DNA of 7,101 nt from an uncultured Bacteroides sp. (GCA_900557355.1 USSR01000364.1:1-7101), one strand, 5' to 3'. Positions 1-6,440 are shown, numbered from the stretch's first letter. Numbers and translations: made by a program. The notes: generated by a model from the letters alone, not told the origin.

Positions 1-222
1 AAACTGAAGGACAACGATTGCTTGCTGCAACTGAACCTGCTTTCATTGGCGGGGTATCATGGAAAGCAGGCATTGAAAAATGCGGAGTACTTGCTGGAGG
101 AGGGCATGTATGACTTGTCGGGAACGGACCTGCACCACTTGGGCACTTTTAAAAAGTGGATAGGGGCATTGAAGGTGACGGATAAACAATTGGATCGGTT
201 GTGCCGGCTATGCTTCAGATGA
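1..222 (+). CDS. CpsB/YwqE-like PHP-family tyrosine-protein phosphatase, C-terminal part
   Basis: Only the last 73 residues are present; the gene runs off the left edge and its start is not visible. The reading frame is open from base 1 to the TGA at 220-222. The fragment reads LQLNLLSLAGYHGK, then a helix ending in EEGMYDLSGTDLHH. This matches the end of the CpsB/CapC/YwqE family, in which the last metal-binding motif of the PHP fold is (S/T)D-x-H. Here the Asp is encoded at 127-129 and the His at 133-135. Family members are manganese-dependent phosphatases that remove phosphate from the tyrosine-rich tail of the capsule/exopolysaccharide co-polymerase kinase (Wzc/CpsD type) and so tune polymer export. 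The stop overlaps the next start (ATGA, 219-222), which points to translational coupling. The assignment rests on motif recall from a short fragment; the catalytic N-terminal HxH motif cannot be checked. Confidence 0.72.
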   Translation, partial: KLKDNDCLLQLNLLSLAGYHGKQALKNAEYLLEEGMYDLSGTDLHHLGTFKKWIGALKVTDKQLDRLCRLCFR

Positions 223-1412
223 GCTTGTGCGGGAAATACCGGTGGTGGCTGACGCTTTTCTTGATATTCGCCGGTACTCAGGATAAACTCTATGCGGATG
301 ATACGTATGCACGGATGTTGGAGAAGTTGGGCTTTGAGGATGTCCGGACAAGAGTGCAGGGAAATACCTTATATATAGCGATGGAGAATACCGCCTATCG
401 GGGTACTTTCGGGGGATGGGCTGAGGCGTTGCGTATACTGGATGCCCGGATCGGGATCGTTGACAGTGTCGTTATTGTAGCCCTTGAACAACAAGTGCCG
501 CAGGTGAGAATCTGTGCGCGGGTTCATCCTCTGGAAGTGGTGGAGGTGGATTATGATATAAGCGAAGCGTGGAGAATATTACACGGCGTTCCGGTTGCGA
601 ATTCTTCTTTCGGAAAGATTGACTGGGTGTTTTATCCGCAGGTGTCGCTGGCTAATCACCGTTATGACATTATCTATGAGGGAGCTGTGAATTTAGCTCC
701 TGCCTTCGAAGTGTCTTTGTGGAAAGGCGCGCAGGTCACGGCCCAGGTAGTTATTCCTGTGTGGAATAATATCTCCGGTGAGGCGGACCGTGTGCGCCCG
801 GGATTTATGACGTTCAGCCAGACGGTAGCCTTCCATCCCCGGCTACATGCAACCGGGGGGATCGGGCTGTTCAATAACAACCGGGCAGGCGTATGCGGAA
901 GTCTTGAATACAGGTTGAATAATTGTCTGTCGGTAAAAGGGAGGTTTGGCCTGACAGGCAAGTCGAGCTTTGAGGATAAAAAGTGGAATCTCTCCACTTG
1001 GAGGAAAATAGACGGTTCGCTGGGGCTTTCCTACTTTGAGGCTTGTAGCGCCTTGCAGTTTGAAGGTTCGTTGAACCGTTATGTTTACGGGTATTACGGG
1101 GCAAGGGCGGACATTACCCGTCACTTCCGTGATTATGCCATCGGCGTTTACGGTATCGCGGTGGAAGGGGGATACAATGCCGGTTTCCATTTTGCCATCC
1201 CCATGCAAGGGAAGAAAGCATACCGGCGCAAATGGTTCCGTGCAAAGCTGCCTGACTACTTCGATTGGGAATACAACGTGCTTTCCAATAAGAAAGAGTG
1301 GAGTGAGGACCATTTGAAAAGTTATGATACCCGTCCGGACGAGAACCATAGCGACCGTTACTGGCAGGCGGAATACATACAGAGAAATATAAACCGGGAA
1401 ATAGGAAAATAA
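219..1412 (+). CDS. YjbH-like exported outer-membrane/exopolysaccharide protein
   Basis: Predicted 397 residues. I chose the ATG at 219 because it overlaps the upstream stop as ATGA and gives a clean signal peptide: a basic start (GKYRWW), a hydrophobic core (LTLFLIFAG) and a likely cut after LYA, before DD (about residue 26). GTG at 201 and ATG at 210 are in frame but only add residues before the signal. Residues about 27-110 form a small mixed domain with a segment ENTAYRGTFGGWAEALRIL that resembles the repeated NxxYR...RxxRxL element of YjbH proteins. Residues about 130-350 are rich in alternating beta strands with aromatic residues, as in an outer-membrane barrel, and end with a segment containing GFHFAIPM. 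E. coli YjbH, of the exopolysaccharide operon yjbEFGH, is about 700 residues, so this is a short relative at best. Coupling to a CpsB-like phosphatase supports a role in polysaccharide export. Envelope location is fairly sure; family membership is moderate and the exact function is unknown. Confidence 0.6.
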   Translation: MSLCGKYRWWLTLFLIFAGTQDKLYADDTYARMLEKLGFEDVRTRVQGNTLYIAMENTAYRGTFGGWAEALRILDARIGIVDSVVIVALEQQVPQVRICARVHPLEVVEVDYDISEAWRILHGVPVANSSFGKIDWVFYPQVSLANHRYDIIYEGAVNLAPAFEVSLWKGAQVTAQVVIPVWNNISGEADRVRPGFMTFSQTVAFHPRLHATGGIGLFNNNRAGVCGSLEYRLNNCLSVKGRFGLTGKSSFEDKKWNLSTWRKIDGSLGLSYFEACSALQFEGSLNRYVYGYYGARADITRHFRDYAIGVYGIAVEGGYNAGFHFAIPMQGKKAYRRKWFRAKLPDYFDWEYNVLSNKKEWSEDHLKSYDTRPDENHSDRYWQAEYIQRNINREIGK

Positions 1413-1446
1413 ATCCATTTACTAACAATTTTAAAAAAAGTAAGTT

Positions 1447-2595
1447 ATGAAGAAGTTTAATTATTTGTTTATGAGCATGCTCGTCTCGTTCATTGCGTTT
1501 ACCGCTTGTGGAGATGACGATGAAGAGACTCCCGCCGATCCGACTATTACGGTGACGGAAAGTTACTCAATCGAAGGTGTAGTTTCGGGGGCAACAGGGG
1601 TTAAGGTAGTGTTGTTTAAAGGTGCAACGTCTGCAAAGAATGTGACCACTGACGGTGCCTATTCTTTTTCTGATCTGGAAAAGGTAGCCTATACGGTAAA
1701 AGCTACGGCTGCCGGATGCATTGATCAAAGCGTAGATGTTGCCTTTGGTGAGAAAACCTCGCAGGTGCTTGATTTTGCGATGGTCGTGGCTTCTACTGAA
1801 ACCAAGGCAGTGGATGAAGTGGTTGGGCAAGACAAGGAAACGACTATTACCAATGATGAGAGTAACCAGTCGTCGAGTGCTGCTGAAACGGCAGTTACGG
1901 TTCCTGCTTCTACTACGATTACAAATGCGGAATCCCTTCCTGAAAATGCGACTTTCTCTGTGACGGCATATGTGCCTGCTGCCCCTACTTCAGATGTTGC
2001 GGAAGGTGCAAAGACGGAAGAATCTGCTGTGTTGGCATTGAACTGCCAACCTTCGGGTGCGAAGTTCAGTCAGCCTGTCACTTTGAGCGCCGACTTGAAG
2101 GAAAAGGATATACCTGCATCTAACATGAAGCTGGTGAACGGTTCGGAAAGTGTGTCTGTTAACTTGGATGGTACGGTTTATAGCGCTCCGGTTACTCACT
2201 TCTCTACCTGGACTTTCCAACTGGAAGCTCCGGTAAACATTGGTGCGGCTACTACTGAGGCAGCTAATAAGACGAAGTATCTTAAGGTGGGTGATAATGC
2301 GGTTACTTATGATGAAAAATGTGGCTATGAAGTTGTAAGTAATCCGTTCTCTTCTTCCAAGATTGTAAGTGCTTTCCTGACTACAAGATTCGGGTCTAAG
2401 GTCAAGAGCGTCACTAAATCATTCAAGGCTAACTCGGAAGCTAACGGAACTTTGTCATACACTGTCAGACAGAGTTATAAACCTGCCACTATCACGATTG
2501 GCGGAAAAACGGTCAATGTGAAGGTATATAGTGCTGCATCCGTAGAAACAACAGGATTCAAGGCTGAAGAGCATGATGGAGGTAGCGGTCAATAG
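1447..2595 (+). CDS. Surface-exposed lipoprotein with a carboxypeptidase-regulatory-like domain and a ZU5-like region
   Basis: 382 residues. A type II signal peptide (MKKFNYLFMSMLVSFIAFTAC) has Cys21 as the lipid attachment site. It is followed by G-DDDEE, an acidic run in the position of the Bacteroidetes lipoprotein export signal, so display on the outer face of the outer membrane is likely. Residues about 40-112 (SIEGVVSGATGVKVVLF ... GAYSFSDL ... YTVKATAAG) look like a small carboxypeptidase-regulatory-like beta sandwich. A Ser/Thr/Glu-rich linker follows at about 115-165. Residues about 165-260 (PSGAKFSQPVTL, then THFSTWTF) resemble ZU5-type domains. The remaining about 120 residues have no clear family; the end is Gly/Ser-rich with one His. 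No enzyme motif is visible. It lies 34 bases after the YjbH-like gene, with an A-rich leader and no visible promoter between them, so it is probably co-transcribed. It could be an adhesin, a polysaccharide-anchoring factor or a structural surface protein. Confidence 0.75.
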   Translation: MKKFNYLFMSMLVSFIAFTACGDDDEETPADPTITVTESYSIEGVVSGATGVKVVLFKGATSAKNVTTDGAYSFSDLEKVAYTVKATAAGCIDQSVDVAFGEKTSQVLDFAMVVASTETKAVDEVVGQDKETTITNDESNQSSSAAETAVTVPASTTITNAESLPENATFSVTAYVPAAPTSDVAEGAKTEESAVLALNCQPSGAKFSQPVTLSADLKEKDIPASNMKLVNGSESVSVNLDGTVYSAPVTHFSTWTFQLEAPVNIGAATTEAANKTKYLKVGDNAVTYDEKCGYEVVSNPFSSSKIVSAFLTTRFGSKVKSVTKSFKANSEANGTLSYTVRQSYKPATITIGGKTVNVKVYSAASVETTGFKAEEHDGGSGQ

Positions 2596-2655
2596 ACAGG
2601 ACATTGCTTTGTTACGGAGAAAGATGTAAGTGAAACATATATAATAGCGAATAAA

Positions 2656-2693
2656 GGGTATGTTAGGAATAAATCCTAATGTACCCTTTTTTT
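2656..2693 (+). terminator. Rho-independent terminator, probably serving both converging units
   Basis: A 13-base stem (2656-2668 pairing with 2674-2686) closes a 5-base loop (ATAAA) and is followed by seven T's (2687-2693). All 13 positions pair, two of them as G-T wobbles. It lies 60 bases after the lipoprotein stop. On the other strand the hairpin directly follows the regulator stop codon at 2692-2694 and is followed by TTTATT, a weaker T-run, so it may also stop the leftward transcript. Confidence 0.85.
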
Positions 2694-3309
2694 ATAGATT
2701 ATCCTTGATGTCCTGCAATTCCACCAGCTTATTCACAATAGCGTAGATGGTGAGCCCTGCCGGAGAATGTATTTGCAGTTTACGGGCGATGTTCCGACGG
2801 TGGGTGATAACGGTATGGATGGAGAGGTAAAGTTGGTCGGCGATGGCTTTATTGGTCATGCCTTTCACAACGCAGGTTATTATTTCTTTTTCACGCTGGC
2901 TGAGGGTTTCCTGCTCATTTTCTTTCTCTTCTTCTTCGTCGGTACAAAGCAATTGGTTTATTTTAGTGGAGATTGTTTCTGCATCATCGCAGATAGAGAG
3001 GTGGTCGTCGTACTCTTTTAGTGAATTATTGTCGATGACCGAGCATACAAGTGCCAGATATTTAGTTTCTACCTTGCCGTTTTCTGTTTTGAACGTTGCA
3101 ATGTCAAACCAACCGCCGAAGGTTGGATTGACAATGAGGACATCCGGTGTGTTCAAGTGGATGTAACTCTGCAGGGATTCTGGGGAAGAGATTTCTATTG
3201 GATGTACATTCAGGTTGGGCAAACGCTTTAGTACTGTTGTAAGTCCACTCCGGATGATGACTGAAGTCTCCGCAACTGCTATTTTTATAGAAGAGGCATT
3301 ATTGTTCAT
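2692..3309 (-). CDS. LuxR/NarL-type transcriptional regulator with a degenerate receiver domain
   Basis: 205 residues. Residues about 8-122 have the length and strand/helix pattern of a response-regulator receiver (IKIAVAETSVIIRSGL; TPDVLIVNPTFGG). The phospho-acceptor Asp is replaced by Asn61, only Glu14 remains of the usual acidic pair, and the conserved Lys near the end of the fold is not apparent. A very acidic linker (DEEEEKENEQE, about 124-134) leads to a typical LuxR helix-turn-helix at about 136-200 (LSQREKEIITCVVKGMTNKAIA, then LSIHTVITHRRNIARKL). It should bind DNA as a dimer, but probably is not switched by a histidine kinase; ligand binding, protein contact or expression level are alternatives. 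The start overlaps the end of the hemerythrin gene by 11 bases, so the two are co-translated and the regulator may control its own operon or other stress genes. Family is clear; target and signal are inferred. Confidence 0.88.
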   Translation of the reverse strand: MNNNASSIKIAVAETSVIIRSGLTTVLKRLPNLNVHPIEISSPESLQSYIHLNTPDVLIVNPTFGGWFDIATFKTENGKVETKYLALVCSVIDNNSLKEYDDHLSICDDAETISTKINQLLCTDEEEEKENEQETLSQREKEIITCVVKGMTNKAIADQLYLSIHTVITHRRNIARKLQIHSPAGLTIYAIVNKLVELQDIKDNL

Positions 3310-4009
3310 TTTTCAATCTCCTTTCCAATTGTGCCACAGCAGGAACAAACATGTAGTCTTCTACCTGGCAGTGTGAAGCAAGGTCATGTTCGCAGTTGAA
3401 GATATCGAAAAGAACGGCGTTGAGCTTGTTGTTATTCTCTTTTTCCGGATAATATTTAATGATGATATTTTTCAGCTCTGTCAATTTGGTCTCTATCTGA
3501 TTGTGTTTACTGGCAAAGGTTGCTATGTCGTAATCCTCGGCAAGCTTGCCTTCCAGGAGTTTTTCTACATAGGTGAACACTGCCTCGTTTTCATACTCCA
3601 TATGGCGGCGTACTTCTTTGGCATATTCATCGAAAAATTTCAGAATAAGATAGGCGATGTTGTCGGTTCCTGAGCAGTCGATGGACTCGATGAGCTTACG
3701 TCGAATGACCGGCAACTTGAAATCAAGAAAATAGGTGTGTGCCTGTTTCAGATAGTCCATGAGTGCAGGGATGGAAAAAGCGTCTTCATCTTCACTATAG
3801 GTATAGGCATATTGTTCTTCACTGATGAAATTGGCTACTGCGAGAAAGGTGCGGTAGTCTACGCCTTGTGCCTCACAAACGTCTTTTACACTCTTATCTC
3901 CAAAACCCAGTGAGAGACCAAAGCGGCTCATAACCATTAATAAGGAGTAGTTATCACAGATAAGGTCGCTCATTTTGTCTGTAGCGCGATACTTATGCGG
4001 TTCATTCAT
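3299..4009 (-). CDS. RIC/YtfE-like hemerythrin-domain di-iron protein
   Basis: 236 residues, close to the length of YtfE/ScdA (about 220). Residues about 8-60 resemble the ScdA_N (DUF542) domain by pattern (MSDLICDNYSLLMVMSRFG ... KSVKDVCEAQGVD), but the usual Cys-Cys pair after FG is absent (FGLSLGFGDKS). Residues about 85-232 form a four-helix hemerythrin-like bundle. His91, His136, Glu140 (HxxxE), His169, His213 and Glu217 (HxxxE) match the spacing of the six di-iron ligands of YtfE, so an oxo-bridged di-iron centre is expected. There is no signal peptide, so it is cytoplasmic. RIC proteins are tied to repair of iron-sulfur clusters after nitric oxide or oxidative damage, and some have been linked to NO metabolism; other hemerythrin-like proteins bind oxygen. 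It is first in a two-gene unit with the LuxR-type regulator. The fold and metal site are well supported; the physiological role is inferred. Confidence 0.88.
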   Translation of the reverse strand: MNEPHKYRATDKMSDLICDNYSLLMVMSRFGLSLGFGDKSVKDVCEAQGVDYRTFLAVANFISEEQYAYTYSEDEDAFSIPALMDYLKQAHTYFLDFKLPVIRRKLIESIDCSGTDNIAYLILKFFDEYAKEVRRHMEYENEAVFTYVEKLLEGKLAEDYDIATFASKHNQIETKLTELKNIIIKYYPEKENNNKLNAVLFDIFNCEHDLASHCQVEDYMFVPAVAQLERRLKNEQ

Positions 4010-4045
4010 TGCAGATTATCCTTTCTTTCTTTGTTTATTCGTGCG

Positions 4046-4077
4046 CAAAGGAACGGATTTTCCTTGAAAATAGCAAT
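4046..4077 (-). promoter_or_regulatory. Candidate Bacteroides-type promoter for the hemerythrin-regulator unit
   Basis: Read on the minus strand, ATTG (4077-4074) and TTCCTTTG (4053-4046) are 20 bases apart. The Bacteroides vegetative promoter has TTTG near -33 and TAnnTTTG near -7 at about this spacing, so each box has one mismatch. Transcription would start around 4040, leaving a leader of roughly 30 bases before the ATG at 4009. This is a by-eye match only. Confidence 0.45.
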
Positions 4078-4085
4078 CGCTATTT
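4048..4085. repeat. Two adjacent short inverted repeats overlapping the hemerythrin promoter
   Basis: The first repeat is AAGGAA (4048-4053), 6 bases, then TTCCTT (4060-4065); it covers the proposed -7 box. The second is AAATAGC (4068-4074), 4 bases, then GCTATTT (4079-4085); it covers the proposed -33 box. Both are exact in their arms. Their position suits operators for a dimeric regulator, possibly the LuxR-type protein of the same unit or a CRP/FNR-type factor. In A/T-rich intergenic DNA short inverted repeats also occur by chance, so the regulatory reading is tentative. Confidence 0.4.
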
Positions 4086-4124
4086 GTAGGTATTTTGGGG
4101 TTTAGTCTTATTTAACGAGAAAAA

Positions 4125-4151
4125 TTAGTTTATAAACTAAATATTTTAGTT
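4125..4151 (+). promoter_or_regulatory. Probable BlaI-type operator: 16-bp perfect palindrome plus a third half-site
   Basis: Bases 4125-4140 read TTAGTTTATAAACTAA, a perfect 16-bp palindrome. A third copy of the half-site TTAGTT lies at 4146-4151, so AACTAAA (4135-4141) also forms an exact inverted repeat with TTTAGTT (4145-4151) across 3 bases. The block ends 24 bases before the blaI start. BlaI, MecI and CopY repressors bind such short dyads over their own promoters, classically with TACA/TGTA cores; here the core differs. A clear -7 TAnnTTTG box is not visible; GTTATTTG at 4149-4156 is the nearest match and would be overlapped by the operator. Self-repression of the three-gene unit is inferred. 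Confidence 0.6.
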
Positions 4152-4175
4152 ATTTGCAGAAAACAAATAAAAACT

Positions 4176-4538
4176 ATGAAAGGATTGACTGCTAAAGAAG
4201 AAGAAATCATGGGATTTTTCTGGGAGAAAGGTCCGTTGTTTGTGAAGGAGATGCTGGCTTTCTATGAAGAACCGAAGCCACATTTCAATACTTTATCCAC
4301 GATTGTAAGGGGGCTGGAGGAGAAAGGTTTCCTGGCGCATAAGACCTACGGTAACACGTACCAGTATTATGCTGTGCTGAACAAGGAGGATTTTAGCAAA
4401 GGAACACTGAAGAAAGTAATCAGTAAATACTTCAATAATTCGTATCTTAGCGCAGTATCTTCATTGGTAAAAGAGGAAGATATCTCACTGGAAGATCTGA
4501 AGCAGCTGATTGCAGAAGTAGAGAGAGGGAAGATATAG
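4176..4538 (+). CDS. BlaI/MecI-family winged-helix transcriptional repressor
   Basis: 120 residues, the normal length for the family. The N-terminal winged helix spans about residues 1-75: LTAKEEEIMGFFWEKGPLFVKEML aligns with the LTxxExxIMxxxW...VxEI start of BlaI; NTLSTIVRGLEEKGFLAHK is the recognition helix and wing; YQYYAVL is the wing strand. The C-terminal part (about 76-120; GTLKKVISKYFNNSYLSAVSSL, then ISLEDLKQLI) fits the dimerisation helices, the region cut or released when a BlaR1/MecR1 partner is activated. A palindromic operator sits just upstream and an M56 peptidase gene lies downstream, so this is a self-regulated repressor-protease pair. A 21-base gap separates it from the thioredoxin-fold gene. 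The family call is firm. A link to beta-lactams is not supported, since no beta-lactamase or penicillin-binding protein gene is present here. Confidence 0.93.
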   Translation: MKGLTAKEEEIMGFFWEKGPLFVKEMLAFYEEPKPHFNTLSTIVRGLEEKGFLAHKTYGNTYQYYAVLNKEDFSKGTLKKVISKYFNNSYLSAVSSLVKEEDISLEDLKQLIAEVERGKI

Positions 4539-4559
4539 TAACTTTAAATATCGAAGATT

Positions 4560-6410
4560 ATGAAAAACATTGCTATAACTTGTTTGGTGTTGGTAGCTGT
4601 TTGCGTAGGCTTGCAGGCGAAGAAGGTGGTGAAAGCTCCTTATTTCATGGCAACGAGTACCAACCAAATAGAATTCCAGAAAGTAATATTAGGGAAAGAT
4701 ACGACATGGATAGAGGCTAAAATATATTCCAGACCGGGTGAAGGAGTAAGAATAGACTCGACAGCCGTTGTACAGGTGGGGGAGAAAATGTATGCTTATC
4801 TGGGTGGCGATGGATTTTCGAAAGAGTTTTGGACAAATCTTCCGGCTTCGGGTGAATTGGCTGTGACTTTGAAGTTTGAACCGATTCCTATGGATGCGGA
4901 AAGTCTCGACTTTTATGAAATGCCTGCAAAGAAGAGTGAAGGATGGAATATTTATGGGGTGCGTTTGGATGGTAAGAAGCCGGAAATCGGAATACCTGAG
5001 AAATTGTTAAATCAGCAGTTGGATTATTCTCAGCCTTTGCCTGATCCTGATTTGAAAAATGGAAAGACGGTGATCCGCGGACAGATATTAGGTTACAATC
5101 CGGTATATGGAACTACTCTGAATTTCAATTGCAGTGACTGGTTCTTTTTTGATGTATTTGGTCAATCCCTTCCGATAGCTGAGGATGGAAGCTTTTATTA
5201 TGAAACAAACTTGATGATACCGGGTGATGCTACATTGCGTGTGGGGCGGAAGAGGTTTGAGATATTTCTGGTACCGGGTGGTGAGCTTGAAATAACATTT
5301 AATTTACCGGAAATTTACTGGTCGGAAAGCCGTTTGTTCGGGAAGAAAGATAGAAGACCACTGGTTTGGTTTGAGGGTACGTATTCCAGTCTGAATACTG
5401 AACTGACAAAGTATGCCGGACTGACGAGTATTTACAGTGCGGATAATTTTTATGAGAATATTTGCGGCGTCACTCCTGCCCAATATAAAAAGTATGTGAC
5501 GAAGATTTACGAAAAAAATCGTGATGAAATACTAAAGAATAAGTTGCTGAGTGATGCTGCACGCACATACATGATAAACAATCTGGAAATGTCGTATTTC
5601 TTTGCTATCAAGGGGTATAAGGGTACAATCAGTTATGCCCCGATGATCAGTGGAAAAAAAGGAGTGAAGCGGGCGGATATGACGGTAGGTGAGAACTATT
5701 ATGATGATATCCTGAAATTGGATTTTATATATTCTCCTTATATACGATATGGCGGTTATCCTGATTTTGTCCGTGCTGCAACCGAGGATTTCAAAGGTAA
5801 GTTTGAACCGCAACCTATCTGGGAGGATATCTTACGGGCGAAACCTTTAGGAGCTACTCTTGCCCGCTTGAAACCTTTGTCGGAGAAACAGATGCTGACG
5901 TTGGATAGCATATCCGAACCGGAAATAAAGAAAGCTTTGACTATCAGGAATCAAAAAGTGGTGGCTTTACTTGCGGAAAGTGCAAAGAAAACTGGTTATA
6001 CGGTCTGTCAGCTTGATACGGCAGTTACAGCGGACAGTTTGTTAGCAGTTATTACTCGTCCTTATCGTGGTAAAGTGGTTCTGATAGATATGTGGAATAC
6101 TTGGTGTGGTCCTTGTATGCGAGCTATGAATAGTTTGAAACCTGTTAAAGAAGAACTGAAAGATGTAGTATATGTCTATGTGGCGGATGAAAGTTCGCCT
6201 GAAGGAAAGTGGAAAATTACGATACCCGATATTCACGGAATTCATTACCGGATTACGAATGAACAGAGTGCTGCATTAGGCAAGTTATATGAGTATCCGG
6301 GAATACCTACATACTTTGTGATAGATCGGGAGGGGAAACTTTCATACAAAGTTACCGGATTTCCTGGTGCGGAGGTGATGAAAGAAGAATTACTGAAGGC
6401 TGGGAAATAG
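4560..6410 (+). CDS. Exported thioredoxin-fold (TlpA-like) protein with a DUF4369-like domain
   Basis: 616 residues. A signal peptide (MKNIAITCLVLVAVCVGLQA, cut near residue 20) sends it to the periplasm. An N-terminal beta-rich segment of about residues 25-150 has no family I recognise. Residues about 168-250 (TVIRGQILGYNP ... IAEDGSFYYET ... FLVPGGELEITF) match the DUF4369-type sandwich often found ahead of Bacteroidetes thiol-disulfide proteins. A helical connector spans about 275-480. The C-terminal thioredoxin domain (about 485-616) has the active site WCGPC (Cys516, Cys519) and the cis-Pro loop GIPTYFVI (Pro583), so both redox cysteines are present. The family reduces or exchanges disulfides in exported proteins, for example in cytochrome maturation or oxidative repair; its substrate here is unknown. 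It lies between blaI and the M56 peptidase in one apparent operon, with a second in-frame TAG right after the stop (6411-6413). The redox fold is clear; the link to signalling is inferred. Confidence 0.88.
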   Translation: MKNIAITCLVLVAVCVGLQAKKVVKAPYFMATSTNQIEFQKVILGKDTTWIEAKIYSRPGEGVRIDSTAVVQVGEKMYAYLGGDGFSKEFWTNLPASGELAVTLKFEPIPMDAESLDFYEMPAKKSEGWNIYGVRLDGKKPEIGIPEKLLNQQLDYSQPLPDPDLKNGKTVIRGQILGYNPVYGTTLNFNCSDWFFFDVFGQSLPIAEDGSFYYETNLMIPGDATLRVGRKRFEIFLVPGGELEITFNLPEIYWSESRLFGKKDRRPLVWFEGTYSSLNTELTKYAGLTSIYSADNFYENICGVTPAQYKKYVTKIYEKNRDEILKNKLLSDAARTYMINNLEMSYFFAIKGYKGTISYAPMISGKKGVKRADMTVGENYYDDILKLDFIYSPYIRYGGYPDFVRAATEDFKGKFEPQPIWEDILRAKPLGATLARLKPLSEKQMLTLDSISEPEIKKALTIRNQKVVALLAESAKKTGYTVCQLDTAVTADSLLAVITRPYRGKVVLIDMWNTWCGPCMRAMNSLKPVKEELKDVVYVYVADESSPEGKWKITIPDIHGIHYRITNEQSAALGKLYEYPGIPTYFVIDREGKLSYKVTGFPGAEVMKEELLKAGK

Positions 6411-6440
6411 TAGCTGTAAATTATTAAATAGTATATCAAT

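Noticed and set aside
201..218. Upstream starts GTG 201 or ATG 210 for the YjbH-like gene
   Set aside because: ATG 219 forms the ATGA overlap with the previous stop and gives a compact signal peptide; the earlier starts only lengthen the N-terminus. They cannot be fully excluded.
843..1418. A 191-codon open frame on the minus strand, and shorter ones nearby on both strands
   Set aside because: They lie inside the YjbH-like gene, whose signal peptide and beta-barrel pattern are convincing; the antisense products show no recognisable domain.
2767..3166. Plus-strand open frames of 84 and 107 codons
   Set aside because: They run opposite to the LuxR-type regulator, whose helix-turn-helix is unmistakable; their sequences are low-complexity Phe/Ser-rich mirror products.
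4010..4175. A small RNA or hidden small gene in the divergent gap
   Set aside because: I saw no credible coding frame and no hairpin with a T-run; the structure present is explained as promoters and operators.
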